Shown: one piece after another, positions 22,612 through 33,900 of the stretch
How positions within the stretch are numbered: position 1 is the stretch's first letter
How the letters are laid out: each line of letters opens with the position of its first letter
DNA from: Rhineura floridana
Taxonomy: Eukaryota; Chordata; Lepidosauria; Squamata; Rhineuridae
DNA length: 64,000 nt
Direction of reading: 5' to 3'
Assembly: GCF_030035675.1 (NCBI RefSeq)
Contig: NC_084480.1
Coordinates: 130,212,738 to 130,276,737, forward strand
The notes under the pieces: model-generated
Told to the model about the DNA's origin: nothing
Database searches by the model: none
What the model saw: the letters and a program-made list of their open reading frames with translations, nothing else
Program-made: the position numbers and the translations under genes

Positions 22612-23224
22612 GATTAGCCAAGCCAAGCAGCTGTGAGTCTGACTTTTAGAACACTGACAGTTGGTTCTTACTGAGCATGCCTGACATCATTGAGTTCAAT
22701 GCTAAATTTCTTAAATTAATTAAAAATCAGCCAGGCATTTTTTAAACCTTTAAACTGCAGAAAATGAAGGTCAGAGTATGGGGCAAGGTCAGTAATAGGA
22801 TTACAGGTACTCTGTGAACAGTCCCAAAGGGTTCTGTTTTTTTTCTCTCTCTCTCTTTTTACACTTTGAACTCTTGATTCTCTCCAACTGTTTTGTGTAT
22901 CTCCATGAAAATTGAGAGGGTTGTTAAACAAGCGTTTCTGAGTTCAGGGCTATAAGTTTTGTAAGGTTTGTTTTGAAATAAGCTTATGGGAAGCATCCGA
23001 ATGGCATGAGAAGTAGTTTTGATTTAACATTGCAGAATGCAAAAATCCCATGCTGACTATAGTATACAGCAACTTTTGTGGCTATATAATATACTTTTTA
23101 GAATATTTGTCTTAATGCTCTAGCTAGTGCCAATACTACCTACAATCAATTAGAATCTAAATTGCCAAATTAGGGTTATGATGGATTTGCAAAACATTAT
23201 CTTACCTGTATGGTGATTACTCCA

Positions 23225-23785
23225 TAGTGGACAGGTGGGCATTCTGTGGGCCAACTTTGACAGGTGGGCAGGGCCACCCACCTGCCAGTCATGTGACAAG
23301 TCATGTGATTGACAGGTGGGTTGCCCCATCCACCTGTCAAAATCCTGATGTCAGAAGTTTAAAGGGGGAGTGCAGGAAGGCTTGCAAAGCCTGCCCCGTG
23401 CTGCTCCTTTCAACCTGCGTCATTGGAGCTTGAAAGGGAGAGTGCAGAATAGCCTTTTGCTAACCGCTTCCTTTCTGCTTTGCACCCCAGTGCACGTGGC
23501 GGCTTCAAAGAACAGCACTTAGAGGCACTTTCCGCTTCCCCCTCCTTGAGCATGGCATGCTCGATGGGGGGTTGGGAGCATGCCTTGCTCCAGCAAAGGA
23601 ACAATCAGGAACCTACTTTAAGTTCCTTTGACACTTCACCCTTATCTATCCCACACCTGATGTCATGTGTGATGTCAGATGTAGGGCAAGTGGGTGTGAC
23701 TTCCCCAAAACAGCCTCGTGGGCCAAATGGGGAGGCCTGGTGGGCCACGTTTGGCCTGTGGACCAGAGGTTCATCACTCCTGCCA
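23225..23785. mobile_element. Putative hAT-like element
   Basis: CAGGTGGGCATTCTGTGGGCC at the left and GGCCTGTGGACCAGAGGTTC, ATCACTCCTGCC at the right resemble the GGGTTCACCACCCCTG-type ends of reptile hAT elements. Internal text has repeated CAGGTGGGC words and no gene. Confidence 0.4.
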
Positions 23786-24195
23786 TATTGAGATCCATCT
23801 GAGAATCCAGGCTAACCATTGTTTTTCAGAGTCTTAAAGATGGCAGGATAGTGATGTCATTTTCTGTATGTGTACACACACACATTTCTTTAATCCTACT
23901 GTCATTGCTGGTCGAGCGTTCTTTGAAGTGCCAGGATAACCTGAAAAATCTGTGAACAATAGTCAGATGACTATATACAAGACAACCAATGATTGTACCA
24001 CCATCAGACTACTTTCAATTATTAAAAAAAAGACCAAGTATTAAACAAATGCCATTATAGCTGTCTTTCACCAATAGCAGCCTTCTGGAGTGAAACCCAG
24101 TGTGTATTGGATCTTTTTACCAAAGCACTTTCCTCAGGATTCTGGCCAAAAGGTTACTGTAAAAAACACATTGTACCCTAAGTGAGGAAACAGAT

Positions 24196-24310
24196 TAGGA
24201 ACATAGGAAGTAGCTTTCTACCAAGATGGACCACTGGTCCGTCTGCCTCTGCCGTCTTTCCCTTACCTGGAGACTTCTGGGATTGAAGCTAGCAGCTTCC
24301 AAAGACATTG
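24196..24310 (-). mobile_element. tRNA-Ala-derived SINE fragment
   Basis: AACATAGGAAGTAGCTTTCTA, GGACCACTGGTCCGTC and CTGGGATTGAAGCTAGCAGC read on the minus strand as the body and tail of the SINE seen at 41,882 and 56,950. Confidence 0.6.
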
Positions 24311-24315
24311 TGCAC

Positions 24316-24372
24316 GCTCTATTTATTTTATTTATTTATTTATCTACCACAGAGCTATATACTGCCCCTCAC
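24316..24372 (-). mobile_element. LINE 3' tail with (TTTA)n
   Basis: A TTTATTTA run is followed by ATACTGCCCCTCACCCT, the reverse complement of an L2-like tail. Confidence 0.45.
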
Positions 24373-24654
24373 CCTAAATAACTCGTTTCAGAGGATTTGG
24401 GAAAGCTGTAATGGGGACCTACTTGAATCCCAACTGCACTTTGGCCAGTACCATGATGTCTGGATGACTGGACAGCAGAAGTGCATGATTATCTATGTAC
24501 AGTGAACCGGTGCAAGATTCCTTCCAACAGGTGTTATATATCTCTAGCTATTCAGCTGTTAGAGATCGAGGAACAGTTATTTATGGATATCATTCAGCCA
24601 ATCTAATCCTAACTAGCCTGCTATTATAATGTCATGAAGCCATCATGTTTATCT

Positions 24655-24720
24655 CACTGCAGAGTTCCTATTATGACATCACTTACTGGACATCTGGCAG
24701 ATAATCTCCACATACCACTT
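24655..24720 (+). promoter_or_regulatory. Possible CRE-like site upstream of SPAG4-like exon 1
   Basis: TGACATCA, one base from the TGACGTCA consensus, lies about 110 bp before the start codon. CRE-like sites in short promoters are common for spermatid genes. The transcription start is unknown, so this is only suggestive. Confidence 0.25.
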
Positions 24721-24787
24721 TGATGTTGGCATATTGACAGCGAGGCTTGTTACTGCACGTGCAGTTCTTTTCAGAATCCTCTCAAGA

Positions 24788-24912
24788 ATGAAAGGGAAGC
24801 GCTCAGTGCGAAGAAGTCTAGAACAACCACCACAAGTCTTTCAAGATAACTCAAATGTTTGTGACAGTATTTCCAGTGGGTCAACAGGATCAGGCGGGAT
24901 GCAGTCAAACAG
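24788..24912 (+). CDS. SPAG4-like: SPAG4-like exon 1 (residues 1-41)
   Basis: The start MKGKRSVRRSLEQPP is chosen because it parallels the basic, Ser-rich start of SPAG4 (MRRSSRPGSASSSRK). An in-frame ATG at 24,734 would add 18 residues and cannot be excluded. The donor CAG|GTAGAG is weak but gives phase 2, which fits exon 2. Confidence 0.75.
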
Positions 24913-27900
24913 GTAGAGAGTCTGGATGTATATGTATTCTGGTAAAGTGTCTCCTTCCCATATGCTATACAGAGACTGCTGGGAGCTGTCATGCTGCAGG
25001 AGTGTCTATAAAGAGACTACACGACATGCAGAATAATATTTTACAATAGATAATTTTGACAAGTGGAGGTACTTCATGGAGTGGTGATGTGCTGAAATAA
25101 GGCATATCCCAATATAATAAAACTGTGGAAAATCAAAAGAACAATATTGTAGCTAGGACGGCCTGGAGAAAAACATAATGGTTGTATATTGCTTACTATA
25201 GTGGAAACTATATTGCTAATGGTTAAAGATGTTATTCTCTGGCAGCCACTCCTTCTGTTAAGGGTGGGAGGGCCAGCGGAAGGTTAGCTTGTTTTATTTC
25301 AACTAACATGAATGTAGTAATAACAGCTTTAACTCCTTGTAATCCCTTTGCAGCTGTGGATCTTATGGTAATTTCTCAAATCTGCCTAATACAGGTTAAT
25401 GTTTATATACTACCCTGCTCAAAAAAATCAGCAGTGGATAACATTTGGGAAAATTTAGATAATGATATAGATTTTTTGGAATCCCTACATCCTACTGCAA
25501 TATTCATCACTGCAGGAAATTTCAATGCACGAATGGGAGTCGATGATGTAAATTTATATAGCTACTATAATCAGATATTGGACTCGGATGCCTATCCAGA
25601 TTGGGTAGCTCTCGACTTTCCAAAGATCATAAATGCAATTATGCAGGGCTCTGTTTGGCCCAATTGGTTAGGCAGGGGACTTGCTAATACTAAATGGTAT
25701 GATTTGGTATATACAGCAGCGGAGTGCAGAAGTGAATAGCATGGTAAGGTTGGCGATTAAAAGAAAAAAGAAACGTAAGGTTGATTACTCCTGGGAAATA
25801 AAGCCATTCTAGCACAGACATACATGTGGCCATTAATAGTGTCATCACTCATACACGCTAATACTACTGAGAAGAAAGAGGAAGGAAGTAAAGCCTAATA
25901 AAAATGATCTGCATATGAGTGAGTGGTTACTAATGAAGGAATCAGTGGGGGAACAATAGGTTGCCTTTCTGTCCATCACCGCACACACTTTGGTTCAGGT
26001 TACTTGTTACAAGCGTTGGTGCTTTACTCCAAACAAAAAAAAGGAGGACAGGGTCCTCCGCCCAATAGCTGTGGAGAAGAGAGAATATTAGCATAAAGCC
26101 TACACCTTCTACACAAGTATTAAAGGTGCAGGAGTCCTGCCCACTTTTTCATCTAGACATCCTAACTGGAGCCTTATGGAAGTCACTGGGTTGCATCCAA
26201 CATAGTGCTAAGTCACAGTCCTGTCAGTGCAAGGATTTCCACTTGTGAAATGAGACTTTCGATGCGCTCCTAAATCTGTTCTAAGGATTCCCCCAAACCC
26301 CCGGAGAAGATTTTGACAGGGTGCAGGCAGGGCAGAGGAAAAGGGGAAATTCCCGTTGCATAAGAGGAAATTCTTGCACTGATGGGACATGTTACTTCAG
26401 TACCAACCACCGTGATTGAAAACAAACAAGCAGAAATTTCAAGAGAAGAACATGAAATGTGGCAAATCTCACAGGAGCACAAAGCAGTAGATATGGTCTG
26501 TCCCCATTTAAGCCATGCAACAACCCTGTGAATACATAGGTGAGAGACTGAAAGGTAGTGACTGACGGACTCAAGGTCACCCAGTGAGCTTCATAGGTGA
26601 GTGTGGATTTCAGCCTAGCCCCCCCCCCGCAGTGCTAGTCCAACGCCCTAATCACTACACCACACTGCCTTTGAATCACAGGGCTTATTTGCTACTTCAG
26701 AGTTCTTCCCTATGGTGATTGTCTGCAATTCCAGCCAAATCACTGCATTCATGAAAATCTGCTACCACATGATGGACTGAGTCTTTGGCATGCCACCATA
26801 AATTACTCTATATATGGGCAAGTGATAATGTGCCAAAAGCTAACATGACAGATTTCCACAAATAGCTTACCACGGGCTAGAGCATCCAGGCTTCACAGCG
26901 AGCACGGTGTTTCCTTTAGCCACCTCATGACTAAGACTCAGTTTCATTAAGCCATGACATGACCAAATGAGAGTAGCCTGTTGATCAGAGCATCTGTGCA
27001 TGCACTGGTTTAGCATTAATATTTATTTGTTTAAGACATTTATGTACCACTTGTTTAATCATTAGCATCTCTAAGCAGTGTATATAGAAATCAACCATAG
27101 AAAAAAGAAAATAATCATAAATCATAAAACCAAACACTACCTAAAATGCCTGGTGGGTCTTGTTTTTAGGAAATATCACTGTAAGAGAAATGTAGAGCAC
27201 AACTTCAGAACTTCTGAAGTTTTAAGTGTAAGGATGAACTGCTGGAGCCACTTCTCCCAGGAAGAAGATAAGATTCCCCTTTGTTTACTTCTTTGTTTAC
27301 TACCTTGGTGTTCTGCTCAAAAAGAAAAGTCATGTTCCCTTTTTCACAAGGGAAGCTCCACCATGAGTTTCCAGGTTTGCAAAAGGAAAGCTATGTTTTA
27401 CAAGCAGATAAAACATCTTGTTATACATGTTAAAATAGAAAATGGATTCCCTTACTATGCATGGAGGCATGACCTTCCCATCCATATAACTTTATTAACA
27501 TGAACTCTGAGCGTTGTGTATGCAGCATTGAATTTCTTGGATAGAGGACGAGATCGATATGTGGTAAGTTAAACAAATACGCTATCTGTAAAATTTTGTG
27601 GTAGCCATCTTCCATGGTAATTATTTCAGTGGCTGTGTAGTTGCAGGGGGATTTTTGAGGTCTGGTCTGCACATGACATTATAGATATATTGCAGAGTCA
27701 TCTTGAAAACAGCAAATGTGTGGGACCTTCCCCACACCAATTTTGTTGCAATGTGTAATGTCAGTTTCCACGTGATTCCCCCATTTGGCACAATGAGCTT
27801 TCACTCTAATGTGACTTGTTCCTGGCTGCAATTGATAGATGCATGGGTACTCTCCACAGCAGACAAAGAAACATTATAGAAACATCAGGGCACTATGTTT

Positions 27901-30900
27901 TAAGCAGCCTCTGCATGAAAAGCATAATGCATAGATAAAGACTACTCATTATTCCTACAAACGGTGTCCCACAGAGCATCCAAAGAATTCGTGGGACACC
28001 AGTTTTTTCCTGATAGAAGCATTTCTTGAAGGCATCTTACATAAAAATTATCTTGAAGAACATTGAGATAAAGTGCGCTGTTCTTCTTTTAGCTGGTACT
28101 TGCGCAATTCCATGGGAAATTGCCCCAGAAGCTCTACTACCTCCTCTAGCCAAATGACTTCAAGTGCTGAAGAGAGGCAAGAAAATGAGGGTAAGTTAAA
28201 AAAAACCATGTATTTATATATTTTTCTTTGCAAAAATTTCTACACTGCCAACATTAAGAAAGAACATCATGGTGGTGAACAGCATAAAATCAACAATAAA
28301 ATTACATTAATAAAACAAGTACAAACTACATCACAAAGCCACACATCAGAATAATACAGCAGGATCACCCCTCAGAGAAAGCCTGGGTGAATTGATGAGT
28401 TTTAAGCAGGTGCCTAAACGCCAGTACTGTAGGTGCCTGCCTGATGTTCTTTGGAAGTGCATTCCAAAGGGCAGGTGCCACCACACTAAAGGCCCTGGTC
28501 TTAATGGACATAAGGTGATCCTCAAGAGCATATGGCACAACTACGAGTATCTCTCCTGAAGATCCAAGTGTCCAGGGCAGGGGTATACAAAGTAAGGTGT
28601 TCCTGCAGGTAACCTGGTCCGAAGTTGTTCTAGGCTTTATACGCTAATGGCAAGACCTTAAGCTTGAGCCAGTAGCATACTGGCAGCCGGTGCAGCTCTT
28701 TCAGCACACGTATGTTCTGGCAATAGTACACCACATCCAACAGCCTTGCTGCAGCTTCTGCACTAGCTGCAGCTTCTGGGCGACCCTTAAGGGAAGCTCC
28801 ACATAGAGCACATTAAAGTAAAGCTCTCTGGAAGTTACTAAGGCCTGGACTATTGTAGATTTGCTATCCTGGTCCACACCCCTTGTCTCTCTCTTGATAA
28901 AGGGCAAAAAAGGCTGATTCAGTCTTGAAATCGGGTCTGAACCCAGATTGGAATGGTTCAAGATAATCAGTATCTTTCAAGCATGTCTGCAGCTGTCACG
29001 CCACCACTGTCAACATCACCTTCCTCCAAAACGGGGTATTTCTGACAAGGTGATAGCTGTCACAAACCATTAGGTCCAGGGGGGCTTCTTTAGAAATAGC
29101 CATACTACCATCTCTTTAAGATTAACTACTTGTATAGTGAGTGGGAGCTTGAGATAAAATGCCCTCTGAGACACTCTGCATGACCTGATTAAATCCACTT
29201 TTCAAAGATTTATGGGACATGTTGAGACTGTGTGTTGCTGAACTATTCACAAGTCCAGATCAACATGAACAAATCCACTGAACAACTTAACTTGTGTTTC
29301 GTTTGGTACACGCTCAGTCTCTTAGCCACTAAGCTACCTCTCCAACCCAGCAGCGGTTGTTCTAATCAAGAGGTGCTTGGTCACAATCAAAGAACGAGCA
29401 AGGAACCAATGGGAGCAGAAGTGTCTATTTTTCATTTAAATTCTAGATGGGAACACAGGATGCTGGGTGTCAGTGATGTCTGGCTAAAGATGGCATTTCT
29501 TTGGCAGGAGATTCATCGGACAGAGGACAAATGATGTTTGCCAGAGAAGTTATTGCGAGGGAGACCTCTAGCACCTTGTCAGCTGGCTCATCTTGCATCT
29601 CTCAAAAGAGTGTGTTAAGTATGTATCTTGTTGTGCTTGCTTCAGTATTATTCTGACACTAAATAACAGGACAATTTGCTGCCCTTTGGGATGGGGAGAT
29701 ATAGTCTTTGACTATGTGTCCCTGTTAGTTAGTTTGTTTATTTGTTTGCTAGATTTACATCCCGCCCCTCCCAGTAGGAGCCCAGGGTGGCAAGTAGAAG
29801 TAAAGCGAATGAGGATCTTCTTCACAGTGGCTGAGGCACCTACTTGGTGGGTTGCCCTACCTAGAGAGCTGCCAAGAGCCTTCCATCTTTGATGTACTTT
29901 CTTTGCCAAATGGAGACTTCATTGTATTGAAAAATATTCTCACTTATTGGCTCGTGTGTTTGCCACTATAATACCATGCTAGATGAGATTGTTTTAACCA
30001 GGTTCTTTTATTATTTGCATTCACTGATGCACCGGGAAGCAGGGAATAGCCAGAATAGGATGGATGGTCTTCACACGCACAATAAATGTGGCCAATGAAA
30101 AGCACTTCCCATTTGCTTAACCTTACTTTCCAAAAGTTTACTCTTCCTACGAAATATGTTTATGCTGAAGAACCTTGTAGAAGGGTATTCCATAAAAGAA
30201 GAGCATTTTCTAGATTTGCTGCCAATTTTTTTCAGAAATTGCGTGGTTTTTGTTAATTTGGCAGTTCGACCACTTCTGAATCTGGCTGTTATGAAATTTG
30301 TCAGATTCATTCATGTAAACATGAGTTATGCTTACATGAATGAACATTAGGTACAGTATTCTCACAATATTGTAACCTTTTTGTTCCAAATATTCTTTCT
30401 TTACCACAAAAAACATAAATGAGCAGGAATGAATGTTTATGCAGCCTGAAAACCAGAGTGGGAACAAAAGACACATTATTTAAGAACATAAGAACATAAG
30501 AAGAGCCTGCTGGATCAGGCCAGTGGACCATCTAGTCCAGCGTCCTCTTCTCACAGTGGCCAACCAGGTGCCTGGGGGAAGCCCACAAACAGGACCTGAG
30601 TGCAAGAACACTCTCCCCTCCTGAGGCTTCTGGCAACTGGTTTTCAGAAGCATGCTGCCTCTGACTAGGGTGGCAGAGCACAGCCATCGTGGCTAGTAGC
30701 CATTGATAGCCCTGTCCTCCATGAATTTGTCTAATCTTCTTTTAAAGCCATCCAAGCTGGTGGCCATTACTGCATCTTGTGGGAGCAAATTCCATAGTTT
30801 GACTATGCACTGAGTAAAGAAGTACTTCCTTTTGTCTGTCCTGAATCTTCCAACATTCAGCTTCTTTGAATGTCCACGAGTTCTAGTATTATGAAAGAGG

Positions 30901-33900
30901 AAGAAAAACTTTTCTCTGTCCACTTTCTCAATGCCATGCATAATTTTATACACTTCTATCATGTCTCCTCTGACCCGCCTTTTCTCTAAACTAAAAAGCC
31001 CCAAATGCTGCAACCTTTCCTCGTAAGGGAGTCGCTCCATCCCCTTGATCATTCTGGCTGCCCTCTTCTGAACCTTTTCCAACTCTATAATATCCTTTTT
31101 GAGATGAGGCGACCAGAACTGTACACAGTATTCCAAATGCAGCCACACCATAGATTTATACAACGGCATGATGATATCGGCTGTTTTATTTTCAATACCT
31201 TTCCTAATTATCCCTAGCATGGAATTTGCCTATTTCACAGCTGCCGCACACTGGGTCGACATTTTCATCGTGCTGTCCACTACAACCCCGAGGTCTCTCT
31301 TCTGGTCGGTCACCGCCAGTTCAGACCCCATGAGCGCATATGTGAAATTAAGATTTTTTGCTCCAATATGCATAATTTTACACTTGTTTATATTGAATTG
31401 CATTTGCCATTTTCCCGCCCAATTTATTTATTTATTTATTTATTTATTTTATTTAACAAAATTTATATGCTGCTTGATTGTACAAAGCATCTAAGAGGTT
31501 TACAAAAAACATTAAAATTATCAATAAAACAGTTAAAACAACTAAAAACATTGCATGAAAACATGCAGAATCTTTAAGCAAGCAAGGAATTTTTAACGTT
31601 AAATGTCTTGATGTAGATTTAGAACTCGCCAAAAATTGAATTGGCAGCCAGATTTGGCCTCCATCCAAATGGATCATGACTGGGTCCCATTAAAACCCAT
31701 CACAAATTTTAGTCATGACTGTCTAGATCCATTGCTTCAATGGGACATATAGCATAATCCTATACATTTTGAGTCAAAAATTAATCCCACTGTGTACAAT
31801 GGGGTTTTCTCCCTAGTAAGTGTGTATAAGATTGCAACTTTAGGCTTCAGTCCTTAGTACTTAATTCAGAATAAGTCTCATAGAACTTTTTGACTAAACC
31901 TACAGAGGATTGGGCTGTTAGTTGTGTGACTAACGTCAGCTGGATCAAGGCTTTTGTATGGCCAAATGCAGCTCTGTTGTTCCTAGGAGACACTGACTTG
32001 CATGTAGATCCCAGCACAGGAATTATTAGCCAGAGTTTCCCTTATTTGCGGGGAGGGGAATGAAATGAGATGGCCAAATCACCCTCCTCTTCTACAAAAT
32101 GGAAACGTTCTCATATTTTGCCTTTCTTCCTCCTGTTGTTCACTTGTTTTTGTTGATATGTTTGACACCCTGGGCTTCTTCGGGTGGGGTATAAATTAAA
32201 TACATAATTGGGGGGGTTCCATTAATCACAGTTCAGGCCAAACTAGTGTAGCTGTCCATGTGTCTGACTCATTGATGTATGAATTGCAGAAGGGGAAGGG
32301 GAAAAGTCTTTATCCACATTCAGAAGTGCCTGCTTTTTCCTCATCAACTTTTTGGTAAGCTGTACAAACATTTTCATTTTGCCAGGATGGCTCGAGTTTC
32401 TTCTCTCCCACTGTCTTTCAGCGGTTCTAATTTTAGCTTTCTGTTTCTGCTTTTTATCGGTTATTGTAATTTTTTTGCAATTTGGAAGTAGCTGCAGCCT
32501 GCAGCTGACACAACATGTTGTCCAAATTATTGTCCCAACACCTCCCACCCTAGTTGGTGCAAGCTTTGGCTGAAGCAGGGGCTCCACCACTCTGCTTAGC
32601 CCTCCTACCCTTGGATGGGAGTTAAGATTGCTCCCTAAAAGATAAATATTCATTTGTGGGGAAAGTACTGTTGACTGAACATCTTATTCATACTGATGGA
32701 GCCATGGGATGGTGAATCTTAGTAAAGTTGCATATATGACAAAGAATATTGTTGTGGCACAGAGTACAGGCTAAGAAACTGAACTATCAATCAGTCCCCC
32801 AATCTGCAATATGGGAGATACCAATGTTGACTTCCCTTAAGAGTTATCGTAAGGATGCCAACTAAATGAATGCACGTGAACTGCTTTGAACACCAGAAAG
32901 CACTATACAAATGTTAAATACTATTAGTATTATTGTTGTTATTGTAGTAAACTGCTCCAAATCTGCATTTTCAAATGGGAGAATGAGCCCATATCCACCC
33001 ACCTGTCCACAGCTAATCAGAAGACCAAATAAAAAGTAATGCTTTAAATGCTTGTAAACAAAAGTGTGTTTTTCTTTCCCCCCAGGATCGATATGCAACA
33101 TTCCCAGCTTTATGATAGTTACTATTATCTGCCTCCTAGAATCTCTCTTAAAAGCCTGTATCTATGTAAGGTAAGTATCAGTGTGATGCTTTTCAAGGCT
33201 GCTTTTGGAAAGAAATCAGACACAAATAGCAACCTTGGTAAGAATAGCCAGTGTCTATACTCCCCCTTCCAGCATACTCTCTTTGGAAAAAGAAAAGGTA
33301 AGATACCCTGATTTTCAACATAATGTGAATTTAATTGCTTTCACCCTGGCACCTCATTCACAGTTGCTGTCAGTCACTATTGTACCAGCTTGGATAACAC
33401 AAACACAAGGACAGGTGAGGTATGATGGCTGGTATAAATTTTATGTACCCCTAGATTGGGGGGGGGCTTTCCATAAGTCATTGTGGAGCTTTCCATAGGC
33501 CATCTAACATATTTTATCCAAATAGCATAAAACCATGGGCTCAGGCTAATCTGAGCTGAGAGACCCACAAATACGAAAATATACTTGTCACGTACTTCAC
33601 AGCACACACAAACAAAATAGAATAATGAACAATACTACTATGAAACAACTGGTTTTAGATTTGTTTTGACCCTTGTCTTTTTCAGACATGTCCCAATTAG
33701 TCCTCAGGAAAGGTTTTTCAGAACAATCTTCTTTGCAGAATGTGTCCAGATAATTCCTCTTATTCATCAGTGGCTGATAAGAAGTCTTTTAGCTGAGCAG
33801 CTAACTTTTTGTTCATCAGTGGCTGATATTCATATCTGTGGGTCTTATTGCTGATTGTGTTTGATACATAGGGACCCCAACTGTATACTGTACTGATCTC

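Larger units (their letters stand above)
19115..23095 (+). mobile_element. Composite repeat, copy B, with nested CR1
   Basis: This shares all blocks with copy A at 7.2-9.3 kb. The left block (19,115-19,375) is the reverse complement of the one in copy A, while the purine array (19,425-20,040 and 20,235-20,350), SINE, hAT-like element and right block (22,630-23,095, ending GTGGCTATATAATA) keep the same orientation. A CR1 of about 1.8 kb sits inside the hAT-like element. Confidence 0.65.

Noticed and set aside
1-24700. Search for additional host exons before the SUN gene
   Set aside because: I found no pair of splice sites enclosing recognisable coding text; small unknown exons or non-coding RNAs could still be missed without RNA data.
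33048-33311. Reading exon 3 as DMQHSQLYDSYYYLPPRISL
   Set aside because: That frame does not fit the phases of exons 2 and 4; the phase-consistent frame gives a hydrophobic segment expected for a SUN protein.
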